A DNA stretch of 64,000 nt from Piscibacillus sp052246295 (GCA_052246295.1 JBQQCO010000007.1), one strand, 5' to 3'. Shown: positions 1 to 8,690, counted from the stretch's first letter. Notes: generated by a model from the sequence alone, not told the origin. Numbers and translations are program-made.

Positions 1-1227
1 TTCACCTAACGCACCGTGTCCAATTTCACGACGACCAGGTCCACGAATTGGTCCCGTTTCACCTACACTGTACTGTGGGAAGTTATAATGGTGCATAAAA
101 CGTTTTTCTTCTTCTAGGTCTAATCCATCAAGTACTTGAACATCACCTAATGCTCCTAATGTACAAACACTTAGTGCCTGAGTTTGTCCACGTGTGAACA
201 TAGCCGAACCATGTGTACGAGGTAAAACTTTAGTTCTAGAAGATAACGGTCTGATTTCATCAACTTGACGCCCGTCAGGACGAACCTTTTCTTCTGTGAT
301 TAGACGTCTTACTTCATCCTTAACCAGCTTGTCTAATACTGATTTAACCTGAGAAATATAGTCATCTTCGACTTCATCTGCTTCATATCTTTCAATCACT
401 TTTGTTTTAACGGCTTCGATATTTTCTTCACGCTGTTTTTTGTCAAACGTCTGAATAGCCTCAACTAGCTCGGCTTTCGCGAATTCACTAACCTCTTTAA
501 CGACTTCTTCATCAGGAGTGAATAGTTTAACTTCCATTTTTTCTTTACCAAGTTCATTCATTATTTCCTCTTGGAAAGCTACTAAACGTTTAATTTCTTC
601 ATGACCGAACATAATTGCTTCTAACATGACATCCTCTGGTACCTCATCAGCACCCGCTTCAACCATATTAATCGCATCTTTTGTACCGGCAACTGTTAGA
701 TCAATATCACTTTCTTTTGCTTGTTCAACTGTTGGATTAATCACAAATTCACCATTAATTCTACCTACATTAACACCTGCAATTGGTCCGTCGAATGGAA
801 TATCCGAAATACAAAGAGCTAGTGATGAACCAATCATAGCAGCAACTTCAGAAGAACAATCTTGATCAACACTCATTACTGTACTAATCACTTGTACTTC
901 ATTACGAAATCCGTCTGGGAATAATGGGCGAATTGGTCGGTCAATTAAACGGGAAGTTAATACCGCTTGATCACTTGGTCTTCCCTCACGCTTAATAAAA
1001 CCACCAGGAATTTTACCAACTGCATATAACTTCTCTTCATAATTAATTGTTAACGGGAAAAATGGAAGGTCCTTAGGCTCTTTTGAAGCTGTCGCCGCTA
1101 CTAAGACAGCTGTGTCACCGTAACGAACCATAGCAGCTCCATTAGCTTGCTTAGCTACCTCACCAATTTCAAAGGTTAACGTTCTTCCTGCTACATCAAT
1201 GGAAAATGTTTTCATTTCATTGGACAT
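1..1227 (-). CDS. pnp: Polyribonucleotide nucleotidyltransferase (PNPase), 5' part only
   Basis: Phosphorolytic 3'-5' exoribonuclease of the mRNA degradation machinery. The gene runs off the left edge, so only about the first 409 residues are present: first RNase PH-like core, helical linker, and start of the second core (visible motifs IKREGRPSD, RPIRPLFPDGFRNEVQ, VRPDGRQVDEIRPL, FTRGQTQALSVCTLG). I read the start as ATG at 1227 (MSNEMKTFSIDVAGR), behind GAGAGGGG; an in-frame ATG at 1215 is too far from that site. It lies downstream of rpsO, from which it is separated by a hairpin, the usual bacterial rpsO-pnp arrangement. Catalytic second-core residues and the KH and S1 domains lie outside the window. 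Confidence 0.96.
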   Translation of the reverse strand, partial: MSNEMKTFSIDVAGRTLTFEIGEVAKQANGAAMVRYGDTAVLVAATASKEPKDLPFFPLTINYEEKLYAVGKIPGGFIKREGRPSDQAVLTSRLIDRPIRPLFPDGFRNEVQVISTVMSVDQDCSSEVAAMIGSSLALCISDIPFDGPIAGVNVGRINGEFVINPTVEQAKESDIDLTVAGTKDAINMVEAGADEVPEDVMLEAIMFGHEEIKRLVAFQEEIMNELGKEKMEVKLFTPDEEVVKEVSEFAKAELVEAIQTFDKKQREENIEAVKTKVIERYEADEVEDDYISQVKSVLDKLVKDEVRRLITEEKVRPDGRQVDEIRPLSSRTKVLPRTHGSAMFTRGQTQALSVCTLGALGDVQVLDGLDLEEEKRFMHHYNFPQYSVGETGPIRGPGRREIGHGALGE

Positions 1228-1273
1228 ATAATTAAATACCCCTCTCAAAACTGTAAAACTATGTAAAAGTAAA

Positions 1274-1300
1274 GAAAAAGCGGGTATCCCCCGCTTTTTC
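1274..1300 (-). terminator. Hairpin between rpsO and pnp
   Basis: Inverted repeat GAAAAAGCGGG / CCCGCTTTTTC with a 5-base loop directly after the rpsO stop codon. On the minus strand it forms a GC-core stem ending in a T tract, so it looks like an intrinsic terminator. In an rpsO-pnp pair it may be leaky or act as a processing site that feeds some transcript into pnp. Confidence 0.75.
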
Positions 1301-1302
1301 GT

Positions 1303-1572
1303 TTATCTACGTAGTCCTAATTTGTTAACTAAGTCACGATAGCGTTGGACGTCTTTGTTACGTAAGTAGTTTAGTAAATGACGACGTCTACCTACCATTT
1401 TCATCAATCCACGACGTGAGTGGTGGTCTTTCTTATGCTCACGTAAATGATCGTTTAACGTGTTGATTTGCTCAGTTAGGATAGCTACTTGTACCTCTGG
1501 TGATCCAGTGTCGTTGTCATGAGTTTTGAACTCATTAATTAGCTCCTGCTTGCGCTCTTGTGAAATTGCCAT
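1303..1572 (-). CDS. rpsO: 30S ribosomal protein S15
   Basis: Primary-binding 16S rRNA protein of the small-subunit platform. 89 residues, the normal family length, with family motifs FKTHDNDTGSPEVQVAILT, HKKDHHSRRGL and a C-terminal YLRNKDVQRYRDLVNKLGLRR. The ATG follows GGAGGTG at 7 bases. It is preceded by a 126-base gap with a candidate promoter and a structured leader that could be the S15 autoregulatory site, and followed by a hairpin and pnp. Confidence 0.98.
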   Translation of the reverse strand: MAISQERKQELINEFKTHDNDTGSPEVQVAILTEQINTLNDHLREHKKDHHSRRGLMKMVGRRRHLLNYLRNKDVQRYRDLVNKLGLRR

Positions 1573-1599
1573 CCTTTTACACCTCCTATTTTTAATCCC

Positions 1600-1647
1600 C
1601 TCACTCCTCGCACTCGTCGGTGATTCGAAATGCCAAGAACAAGGTTG
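1600..1647 (-). promoter_or_regulatory. Candidate structured rpsO leader
   Basis: In the rpsO 5' UTR an outer helix CCTTG/CGAGG (about 1640-1644 with 1606-1610) encloses an inner TTGG/CCGA hairpin. It sits just upstream of the rpsO ribosome binding site. S15 is known to repress its own mRNA through leader structures in several phyla; assigning that role here is inference from position and pairing. Confidence 0.35.
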
Positions 1648-1663
1648 TTTTCATTACATTACT

Positions 1664-1692
1664 ACGATACATTTTTTTTGTTAAAAATGCAA
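1664..1692 (-). promoter_or_regulatory. Candidate sigma-A promoter for rpsO
   Basis: On the minus strand TTGCAT (1687-1692), 17-base spacer, TATCGT (1664-1669), just after the ribF stop codon. Both hexamers are imperfect, but spacing is ideal and the predicted transcript would include the whole structured leader. Confidence 0.35.
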
Positions 1693-1698
1693 GTCATA

Positions 1699-2640
1699 TT
1701 AATTTAGAATTTGAAAGAAATTTTTAGTATCGTGTTCATCTTTTTTCATATAGCTTATTAATTCTTCAACACCACTGAACTTTTCCTCAGGTCTTATATA
1801 ATTATGAAATTCAACTTCCACATACTCATTATAAATAGTTTGATCAAAATCAAATATATGAACTTCAACTAATGGATGTTTAAGATCATCAGTAAATGTT
1901 GGATTAAAACCAATATTAGCCATGCCATAATAATAGCGTTGATTATAGCGAACCTTCACGGCATATACACCTAGTTTAGGAAGCTTATGTGAAGGGTCAA
2001 TTTCTAAATTGGCTGTAGGATACCCGATTTCACGGCCCCTTTTTTCTCCGTGTACCACTTCAGCACTAACCATAAATGGACGCCCTAATAATTTCGTGAC
2101 CTTTGACATTTCACCATTCGTTAGTAAATCTCTAATTCTCGTTGAACTTACCTTATCACCTTCATAAGTGACTTTGTCAACAACAGAGAAATCTAATTGT
2201 CCTTTAGAATAGTGATCCATGTTTTGAATTTTCCCTGCGCCTTTGTGTCCGAATGAAAAATCAAATCCTCCAACGACATGTTTCACATTCAAATCAATGA
2301 AGAACTTCTGCACAAAATCCTCTGGCGATAACTTCGCTAAATCGGCATTAAATGTTACAACAAACATGTAATCTACATTCAACTCTTTAAATATTTTAAT
2401 TTTTTCATCAAGACTTGTGATTAAAAAATCTTTTAAAGGTTCTTTTTTAATCACTTCTAAAGGATGAGGATGGAATGTCATAACAGCACTTTTGATATTT
2501 TGTTCGTTGGCTTCATCGATCGCTCTCTGTATTACCTCTTGATGACCTTTATGTACGCCGTCAAAATAACCTACTGCAACACTAGTCGGTTCAATATCTA
2601 TTTGATAATGATTTGGATAATTCAAGTTTACTATTTGCAT
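1699..2640 (-). CDS. ribF: Bifunctional riboflavin kinase / FAD synthetase
   Basis: Converts riboflavin to FMN and then to FAD in the cytoplasm (RibC of B. subtilis). 313 residues. The N-terminal nucleotidyltransferase domain shows GYFDGVHKGHQ and FDFSFGHKGAG; the C-terminal flavokinase domain shows GREIGYPTANLE and MANIGFNPTF. I placed the start at ATG 2640 (MQIVNLNYP) behind GGTGAAAG; a 27-residue upstream extension would overlap truB and has no homologous character. It ends the nusA-infB cluster, 16 bases after truB. Confidence 0.95.
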   Translation of the reverse strand: MQIVNLNYPNHYQIDIEPTSVAVGYFDGVHKGHQEVIQRAIDEANEQNIKSAVMTFHPHPLEVIKKEPLKDFLITSLDEKIKIFKELNVDYMFVVTFNADLAKLSPEDFVQKFFIDLNVKHVVGGFDFSFGHKGAGKIQNMDHYSKGQLDFSVVDKVTYEGDKVSSTRIRDLLTNGEMSKVTKLLGRPFMVSAEVVHGEKRGREIGYPTANLEIDPSHKLPKLGVYAVKVRYNQRYYYGMANIGFNPTFTDDLKHPLVEVHIFDFDQTIYNEYVEVEFHNYIRPEEKFSGVEELISYMKKDEHDTKNFFQILN

Positions 2641-2656
2641 TCTTTCACCAACTTTA

Positions 2657-3553
2657 TTAATGAAATACTCTAAAAGGCTTCGCCATACCTTCCTTACTTG
2701 GATGAGGTTGATAAATGGCAATTAACTGTCCTTTTGAATCTAAAATTTTATATAAAGAATCATCAATGTCTTTAGGATAACTTAACACTTGTCCATGTTT
2801 ATAACGAATTGCGTCCTCATCATTTACACTAATATAAGGTAAATTTAAGGCATTTGCCATACTTATAACAGGAGCTGTGTTTTGATTTACTGCTTCTTCA
2901 AATTCATCAAATGTAACAGTATCATCAATTTCAAATTGTCCCACTTTTGTTCTCTTTAAGTCGCTCATATGTGCCGGATAACCTAGTTGTTTTCCAATAT
3001 CAACACACAATGTTCTCACATAAGTTCCACTTGAACACATTACACTAAATTTAAAACGTGCATCATGTTCATTATAACAATTAATGTCGTTAGACAACAT
3101 ATTTATAGAATGAATTTCAATTTGGCGGACAGGTCTATCAACTTCAAGCCCTTCTCTTGCATATTCATAGAGCTTTTTACCATTTACTTTAATAGCAGAA
3201 TACATTGGTGGTATTTGATTAATCGTACCAACAAAGTGGTCTAGTACAGTTCTTACATCTTCTACAGAAAAGTCTTTATTAACTGTAGCTGTTTCGATTA
3301 CCTCTCCACTATGATCTTCGGTTGTAGTAGCTTGACCTAAAGATATTTCAGCAATATACTCTTTTGTTTGACCAGATAATAATGATGATATTTTTGTTGC
3401 CTTACCAACACAAATCGGTAATACGCCTTCTGCATCGGGATCTAGCGTTCCTGTATGTCCTACCTTTTTTGTTTTTAATATGCGCCTAATTCTACCGACA
3501 CAATCATGTGAGGTCATACCTTTTGGTTTATTTAGCAGTATAACACCATCCAT
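2657..3553 (-). CDS. truB: tRNA pseudouridine-55 synthase
   Basis: Makes pseudouridine 55 in the T-loop of tRNAs. 298 residues; the catalytic Asp lies in GHTGTLDPDAEGVLPICVG, followed by family motifs KEYIAEISLG, PPMYSAIKVNGKKLYEYAREG and SSGTYVRTLCVDIG. Start ATG behind TAGGAGG. It stands between rbfA (with an intervening hairpin) and ribF, its usual place in Bacillaceae. Confidence 0.97.
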   Translation of the reverse strand: MDGVILLNKPKGMTSHDCVGRIRRILKTKKVGHTGTLDPDAEGVLPICVGKATKISSLLSGQTKEYIAEISLGQATTTEDHSGEVIETATVNKDFSVEDVRTVLDHFVGTINQIPPMYSAIKVNGKKLYEYAREGLEVDRPVRQIEIHSINMLSNDINCYNEHDARFKFSVMCSSGTYVRTLCVDIGKQLGYPAHMSDLKRTKVGQFEIDDTVTFDEFEEAVNQNTAPVISMANALNLPYISVNDEDAIRYKHGQVLSYPKDIDDSLYKILDSKGQLIAIYQPHPSKEGMAKPFRVFH

Positions 3554-3584
3554 CGTGCAACCTCCTAAATCCTATATACAATCT

Positions 3585-3613
3585 AAAAGGATAGACGCTA
3601 GGTCTATCCTTTT
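3585..3613 (-). terminator. Hairpin between rbfA and truB
   Basis: Perfect 12-bp inverted repeat AAAAGGATAGAC / GTCTATCCTTTT with a 5-base loop immediately after the rbfA stop. It ends in TTTT on the minus strand, so it could be an intrinsic terminator or attenuator inside the nusA-infB operon. truB and ribF would then depend on readthrough or an unseen promoter. Confidence 0.55.
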
Positions 3614-3614
3614 A

Positions 3615-3962
3615 TTATTGATCATCATTTAAATCGTGAATAATTCGTTCGATTCTGTTACCATACTCAATTGTTTCGTCAATTTCAAAAGACAGCTCCG
3701 GTACTTTACGCAGTCTAATTCTATTTCCGATTTCAGATCGGATAAATCCTTTAGATTTAGCTAACCCAACTAGCGTATCCTCTTTTTGTTGTTCATCTCC
3801 AAATATAGAAATAAACACTTTTGCTTGTTGTAAATCTCCAGAAACTTGAACGTCTGTTACAGTAACAAACCCTACTCTTGGGTCTTTAATTTTGCGAGAT
3901 AAAATATCACCGAGTTCCTTCTTCATTTGTTCTGCTACTCGATTTGAACGAATATTACTCAA
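3615..3962 (-). CDS. rbfA: 30S ribosome-binding factor A
   Basis: Binds pre-30S particles and helps mature the 16S rRNA 5' end; linked to cold adaptation. 115 residues of KH-like fold with NRVAEQMKKELGDILSRKIKDPR and LSFEIDETIEYGNRI. I chose the TTG at 3962 (MSNIRSNRV), 6 bases after TGAGGTG, because the alternative GTG at 3971 lies inside that ribosome binding site. Follows ylxP closely. Confidence 0.94.
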   Translation of the reverse strand: MSNIRSNRVAEQMKKELGDILSRKIKDPRVGFVTVTDVQVSGDLQQAKVFISIFGDEQQKEDTLVGLAKSKGFIRSEIGNRIRLRKVPELSFEIDETIEYGNRIERIIHDLNDDQ

Positions 3963-3987
3963 GTTAATCACCTCAAAAGCTTAGAGG

Positions 3988-4266
3988 TTAAAGCCACTCA
4001 TAATCCACAATAGTGACTTCTAAATCCGTTCGATTATCTATTACACGAACGACCTCTTGTAATGTTTTCTCTGCCATGATTTTCTCTTTAGCCACAACTG
4101 CAATACCAAATGCACAGCGTTGCCAAAGGTCATGAAAATCAATTTCAGTCATACTTACATTAAACTTATTATGAACTTGATGAATCGTTTGTTTAATGAT
4201 AGAACGTTTACCTTTTAGTGAGTGAACATCATAAAGCATACATTCTACATAAACGTAACCGATCAT
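3988..4266 (-). CDS. ylxP: DUF503 family protein YlxP
   Basis: Small conserved protein of unknown biochemical function, always found beside infB/rbfA and thought to assist ribosome biogenesis. 92 residues with the family signature LKGKRSIIKQTIHQVHNKFNVS and a conserved Glu-Ile-Asp stretch. Start ATG overlaps the infB stop by 4 bases, so the two are translationally coupled. Sequence gives no catalytic motif. Confidence 0.92.
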   Translation of the reverse strand: MIGYVYVECMLYDVHSLKGKRSIIKQTIHQVHNKFNVSMTEIDFHDLWQRCAFGIAVVAKEKIMAEKTLQEVVRVIDNRTDLEVTIVDYEWL

Positions 4267-6413
4267 GTGCGTTCAATTTCCTTCATAACGTAAGCTTCAA
4301 TGATGTCTCCAACCTTAAGGTCATTATAGTTTACCACAGTAATACCACATTCATAACCTTGTTGAACTTCTTTTACATCATCTTTATAACGTTTTAATGA
4401 ATCAATTTCTCCTTCAAAAGATACAACGCCATCTCTAATCACGCGTATACCCGAGTTACGTGTGATCTTACCATCAATAACGTAAGAACCAGCAATTGTA
4501 CCGACTTTAGAGACTTTAAACGTTTCTCTAACTTCCGCTTGACCAATAACCTTCTCTTCAAATTCTGGGTCAAGCATACCTTTCATTGCTGCTTCAATCT
4601 CTTCAATCACTTTGTAAATAATACGGTGTAGTCGAATGTCTATTTTTTCTTGTTCAGCCGTACGTTTAGCATTAGCATCAGGACGGACGTTAAATCCAAT
4701 TACAACTGCGTTTGATGCTGAAGCCAAGATAATATCAGACTCAGTAATAGCTCCTACACCCGTATGAATAATCTTAATATTAACACCTTCAACTTCAATC
4801 TTTTGTAATGAAGATGCAAGTGCTTCTACTGTTCCTTGTACATCTGCTTTAACGATGACATTAATTTCTTTTACATCGCCTTCTTTGATTTGCTCAAATA
4901 AGTCATCAAGGCTTACTTTGCCAGACTCTTCACGCTGTGATTCGATTTGTTTCTGTTTACGTAACTCAGCAATATGTTTTGCTTTCTTCTCATCATTAAA
5001 GACAACAAAGCGATCACCAGCTTGTGGAACATCCTGTAAACCAATAACTTCAACAGGAGTTGATGGACCTGCTGATTTAACTCTTTTTCCTAAGTCGTTA
5101 GTCATAGCACGAATTTTTCCATAAGTGTTTCCAACAACAAGTGGATCACCTATATTAAGTGTTCCATTTTGAACAAGAAAAGTAGCTACTGGTCCACGAC
5201 CTTTATCAAGCTCTGCCTCAATTACTGTACCATCTGCTAAACGGTCTGCGTTAGCTTTTAGTTCTTCAACTTCAGCAACTAACTTAATCATCTCAAGAAG
5301 GTCGTCAATCCCTTCTCCTTGGATTGCTGATAATGGAACAAAGATGGTTTCACCGCCCCAATCCTCTGGAACTAGTTCATATTCCATTAACTCTTGCATA
5401 ACACGGTTAGGGTCTGCACCTTCTTTATCCATTTTATTAACCGCAACAATAATTGGTACCTCTGCAGCTTTAGCATGGTTAATTGCCTCAATTGTTTGTG
5501 GCATAACACCATCATCAGCTGCTACAACTAAAATAGCAATGTCCGTAACCTGTGCACCACGTGAACGCATACTTGTAAACGCAGCGTGGCCAGGAGTATC
5601 TAAGAACGTAATTTCTTTGCCGTCCGTTTCAATTTGATAAGCACCAATATGTTGAGTGATTCCGCCTGCTTCACCTTCAGTTACTTTAGTATGACGAATC
5701 GAATCCAATAGTGTAGTCTTACCATGGTCAACGTGACCCATAATGGTAACAACTGCTGGTCGTTCCTCTAACTGTTCAGGCTGATCCTCTTCTATATAGT
5801 TTAACAAGTCTGTCTCTTCAACAACAATTTCTTCTTCAACCTCAACACCAAAATCATCACAAATTAATTCAATTGATTCTGGATCTAAATTCTGGTTTTT
5901 AGTTGCCATAACCCCTATCATCATTAATTTCTTAATGATTTCAGAAGAATCTTTGTGAAGCTTTTCAGCTAATTCCCCAACAGTTAATGAACCCTGATAA
6001 GTGATTTTCTCTGGTGTCGCTTTTGGAGCTGGATTTTGTTTATTTTGATTTTGTTGATGTTTATGGTTCTGGTTCTGTTTATTATTTTGCTTACCTTTTT
6101 GGTTTTTCTTGTGTTGGTTTTGATTATTTTTATGTTTATTATTTTTCTTATTCGAAGATTGATTTTGATTATTATTATTGCTATTGTTATTAGGTTTTTT
6201 ATTTGGTTTAGTGGACTGTTCCTTTGTATTAGAAGGCTTTTGCTCTTCTTTTGATTTTGGATTTAGTTTATTGTCTAATTGGCGCTTTGCGTTTTCATTA
6301 ATTGTAGACATATGATTAGAGACTTCAATCTCTAATTCCTTTAAATGATTAATAACTTCTTTGCTTGATAAGTTATGTTGCTTTGCGTATTCATAAACTC
6401 GCATTTTTTTCAT
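4263..6413 (-). CDS. infB: Translation initiation factor IF-2
   Basis: GTPase that brings fMet-tRNA to the 30S subunit and promotes subunit joining. 716 residues. Order: N-terminal IF2_N helix bundle (MRVYEYAKQHNLSSKEVI), then a very Asn/Lys/Gln-rich linker at about residues 60-135, a second IF2_N domain, G domain with GHVDHGKTTLLD, DTPGH and NKMDK, then domains II-IV. I start at ATG 6413 (MKKMRVYEY), 4-5 bases after GGGGGTGA; an upstream in-frame ATG at 6440 lies inside ylxQ and lacks a site. The linker is low-complexity and unusually rich in Asn. Confidence 0.97.
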   Translation of the reverse strand: MKKMRVYEYAKQHNLSSKEVINHLKELEIEVSNHMSTINENAKRQLDNKLNPKSKEEQKPSNTKEQSTKPNKKPNNNSNNNNQNQSSNKKNNKHKNNQNQHKKNQKGKQNNKQNQNHKHQQNQNKQNPAPKATPEKITYQGSLTVGELAEKLHKDSSEIIKKLMMIGVMATKNQNLDPESIELICDDFGVEVEEEIVVEETDLLNYIEEDQPEQLEERPAVVTIMGHVDHGKTTLLDSIRHTKVTEGEAGGITQHIGAYQIETDGKEITFLDTPGHAAFTSMRSRGAQVTDIAILVVAADDGVMPQTIEAINHAKAAEVPIIVAVNKMDKEGADPNRVMQELMEYELVPEDWGGETIFVPLSAIQGEGIDDLLEMIKLVAEVEELKANADRLADGTVIEAELDKGRGPVATFLVQNGTLNIGDPLVVGNTYGKIRAMTNDLGKRVKSAGPSTPVEVIGLQDVPQAGDRFVVFNDEKKAKHIAELRKQKQIESQREESGKVSLDDLFEQIKEGDVKEINVIVKADVQGTVEALASSLQKIEVEGVNIKIIHTGVGAITESDIILASASNAVVIGFNVRPDANAKRTAEQEKIDIRLHRIIYKVIEEIEAAMKGMLDPEFEEKVIGQAEVRETFKVSKVGTIAGSYVIDGKITRNSGIRVIRDGVVSFEGEIDSLKRYKDDVKEVQQGYECGITVVNYNDLKVGDIIEAYVMKEIERT

Positions 6414-6429
6414 ACATTCACCCCCGTGA

Positions 6430-6729
6430 TTAATCGTCAATCAATTGCAAGAATTTCTTAGTAAACCCTTCATCATTTATACATGCCGCTACACGATCAT
6501 GTTTACCTAGTGCGTTGGAGATTTCTACTCGACTTCCGACAAAACGATAAGGTACTTGATAACTTTTACATTTATCGGTTAGCTTTTTCTTCGTATTATC
6601 AGAGGCATCACTTGCAATTAAGACTAACGTTGCCTGCTTCGAACGAATATCTTTTAATATATTGTCTTCACCTAGACTGACTTTACCAGCTCTGAAAGCC
6701 AAACCCAATAAATTTAAGTATTGAGCCAT
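6430..6729 (-). CDS. ylxQ: L7Ae-family K-turn RNA-binding protein YlxQ
   Basis: 99-residue L7Ae/L30e-like protein that binds kink-turn RNAs; ribosome-associated in B. subtilis (RplGA). Shows LGLAFRAGKVSLGEDNIL, LVLIASDASDNTKKKL and ALGKHDRVAACI, typical of the fold. Overlaps the ylxR stop by 1 base, so ylxR-ylxQ-infB are coupled. Exact cellular role of the family is still open. Confidence 0.93.
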   Translation of the reverse strand: MAQYLNLLGLAFRAGKVSLGEDNILKDIRSKQATLVLIASDASDNTKKKLTDKCKSYQVPYRFVGSRVEISNALGKHDRVAACINDEGFTKKFLQLIDD

Positions 6730-6995
6730 TAAGATTCACTCACTTTTTGAGTTAATTCTTCGTATATAGAGTCATCAATTTGTGTATTTAAATGTCTATT
6801 TAAGATATTCGATTTTTTTGCTTTATTAATTACTTCTAAATCTCTACTAAGATAAGCGCCTCTACCATTCATTTTCCCAGATTCATCTACAAATACCTCA
6901 CCGTCTTTATTGCGAACGACTCGGATTAGATCTTTTTTTGGAAACATTTCTTGAGTAACGACACACTTTCTTAATGGTTGTTTCTTTTTAGCCAC
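6729..6995 (-). CDS. ylxR: YlxR family RNA-binding protein
   Basis: 88 residues, DUF448 family. Family motifs PLRKCVVTQE, KKDLIRVVRNKDG and NGRGAYLS are clear. Structures of the family suggest RNA binding, and reports link YlxR to RNase P or transcription control; sequence alone does not decide. I use the GTG at 6995 (MAKKKQPLRK), 7 bases after GGAGG; the ATG at 7001 would be only 1 base from it. Lies 11 bases after nusA. Confidence 0.92.
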   Translation of the reverse strand: MAKKKQPLRKCVVTQEMFPKKDLIRVVRNKDGEVFVDESGKMNGRGAYLSRDLEVINKAKKSNILNRHLNTQIDDSIYEELTQKVSES

Positions 6996-7006
6996 AGTCA
7001 TTCCTC

Positions 7007-8080
7007 CTATTCTTCTAAGTGGTCATGATCTGCGTCTAATAAACCTGCTTCTCGTGCTTCTGATTCACTTTTTATGTCAATTTTCCAGCCAGTTAATTTA
7101 GCAGCAAGACGTGCGTTTTGCCCTCTTTTACCAATTGCTAACGATAACTGGTGATCTGGAACAATCACTGTAGTGGCATGATCCTCTTCATCTACTAATA
7201 CCTCAACAACTTGAGAAGGACTTAAGGCATTTGAGATATAAACTACTGGGTCTTCGGACCATTGCACGATATCAATCTTTTCGCCTCTTAGCTCATCTAC
7301 AATTGTTTGTACACGTTGACCTCGCTGTCCTACGCAAGCACCAACTGGGTCTATTTCAGGATCTTCTGCAAAAACACTTATTTTAGAACGGTCTCCTGCC
7401 TCGCGTGCTACAGAACGAATTTCAACGGTACCATCATAAATCTCCGGTACTTCCATTTCAAATAAACGTTTTAATAATCCTGGATGAGTGCGTGAAACAA
7501 ACACTTGTGGTCCTTTTCCCGTATTCTCAACCCTTGTGACATATACTTTCACTCGGTCGTGAATATCATAAGATTCATTAGGCATAATTTCATTTAAAGG
7601 TAACTTTCCTTCAAGCTTTCCAAGATGGATATATAGGAACCGGTTGTCCTTACGTTGAACTTTTCCTGTCATAATATCATCAACACGGTCTATAAAGTCA
7701 TTATAAATGACACCACGTTCCGCTTCCCTAACTCGCTGCGTAACAACCTGCTTTGCTGCTTGTGCCGCAATACGACCAAAATCTCTTGGTGTTACCTCTT
7801 TCTCCACTACATCGCCTTCTTCATACGAAGGGTCAATCGCTTTAGCCTCTTCAACACTAATTTCTAGTTGATTATCCATTACTTCTTCTACTACTTCTAG
7901 GCGAGCAAAAACTTTCATACCATCATTCTCATTTAACTCAACACGTACATTAGTTCTTGAATTAAAATTCTTCTTGTATGCAGAAACTAATGCTGCATCG
8001 AGGGCTTCTAATAATATGTCTCGGTCAATTCCTTTTTCTTCTGATAGATACTCTATTGCACTATATAATTCCGAACTCAA
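7007..8080 (-). CDS. nusA: Transcription elongation/termination factor NusA
   Basis: Binds RNA polymerase and nascent RNA, stimulating pausing and intrinsic termination. 357 residues without the C-terminal repeats found in proteobacteria, as usual in Bacillaceae: N-terminal RNAP-binding domain (to about 125), S1 domain (MTGKVQRKDNRFLYIHLG), two KH domains (DPVGACVGQRGQRVQTIV and LSLAIGKRGQNARLAAKL). The start is a TTG at 8080, 9 bases after GGAGG; it follows rimP by 17 bases. Confidence 0.97.
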   Translation of the reverse strand: MSSELYSAIEYLSEEKGIDRDILLEALDAALVSAYKKNFNSRTNVRVELNENDGMKVFARLEVVEEVMDNQLEISVEEAKAIDPSYEEGDVVEKEVTPRDFGRIAAQAAKQVVTQRVREAERGVIYNDFIDRVDDIMTGKVQRKDNRFLYIHLGKLEGKLPLNEIMPNESYDIHDRVKVYVTRVENTGKGPQVFVSRTHPGLLKRLFEMEVPEIYDGTVEIRSVAREAGDRSKISVFAEDPEIDPVGACVGQRGQRVQTIVDELRGEKIDIVQWSEDPVVYISNALSPSQVVEVLVDEEDHATTVIVPDHQLSLAIGKRGQNARLAAKLTGWKIDIKSESEAREAGLLDADHDHLEE

Positions 8081-8097
8081 CTGATTATACCTCCTTA

Positions 8098-8568
8098 TTA
8101 AAATGTAACAGCAATATTGGCCTTCGCAACCTTATCAAACGGTATTTCTACTTGTTGCTTTCTCGTTTTAACTTTAACCTCAAGTGTAATGAGATCATCT
8201 TCAAAGCGAATTAAATCTCCATAGAATTCTTTTTCGCCGTTTATAGGTTCATAGGTTTTAACATAGATGTGTGAACCGACGAAGCGTTCAAAGTCAGAAC
8301 GCTTCTTTAATCTACGTTCCACTCCTGGTGAAGATACTTCTAGAAAATAAGCTTGCTCAATTGGATCAATTTCATCTAGTTTCTCACTTAATTGTTCACT
8401 TACTTTTCCGCATTCTTCTATGTCGATTCCACCTTCTTTATCAACATATACGCGTAAAAAGTGATTATTTCCTTCTTTAACAAATTCTACTTCAACTAAT
8501 TCGAGATTCATCTCATCAACAATTGGTTCTACCAATTCTTCAGTTAAAGATACAATTTTCTTACTCAA
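8098..8568 (-). CDS. rimP: Ribosome maturation factor RimP
   Basis: 30S assembly factor that acts early in head-domain maturation. 156 residues; motifs LVEVEFVKEGNNHFLRVYVDKEGGI, shortened here to family core LRVYVDKEGGI, and YFLEVSSPGVERRL are diagnostic. Start is TTG at 8568 behind AAAGGAGG at 7 bases. First gene of the nusA-infB operon; the 219-base upstream gap holds two hairpins that separate it from polC. Confidence 0.95.
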   Translation of the reverse strand: MSKKIVSLTEELVEPIVDEMNLELVEVEFVKEGNNHFLRVYVDKEGGIDIEECGKVSEQLSEKLDEIDPIEQAYFLEVSSPGVERRLKKRSDFERFVGSHIYVKTYEPINGEKEFYGDLIRFEDDLITLEVKVKTRKQQVEIPFDKVAKANIAVTF

Positions 8569-8651
8569 AGAAATGCCTCCTTTAAAAAACAGGTCGTGTC
8601 TATTTAGATCATAAGTATATTATTCTTTAGATATAATAACCTAATCATTAA

Positions 8652-8683
8652 ATTTCCCTGCTGAAAATTTAACAGCAGGGAAA
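8652..8683 (-). other. Second hairpin upstream of rimP
   Basis: Perfect 11-bp inverted repeat TTTCCCTGCTG / CAGCAGGGAAA with a 9-base AT loop, 9 bases beyond the polC terminator. On the minus strand it is followed by TTTAATG, only a weak T tract. Could be a back-up terminator or part of a rimP-nusA leader. Confidence 0.5.
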
Positions 8684-8690
8684 GATAAAA

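Noticed and set aside
626..865. Plus-strand frame of 79 codons opposite pnp
   Set aside because: Minus frame encodes clear PNPase sequence; the plus frame is a shadow without a ribosome binding site or familiar motifs. The same holds for other plus-strand frames opposite genes.
2641..2721. N-terminal extension of RibF
   Set aside because: Overlaps truB, lacks family similarity, and a good ribosome binding site precedes ATG 2640.
6036..6254. Plus-strand frame encoding a very hydrophobic 72-aa peptide
   Set aside because: It is the antisense of the Asn/Lys-rich infB linker; the Leu/Ile/Phe bias follows from complementing AAN codons, and no ribosome binding site precedes it.
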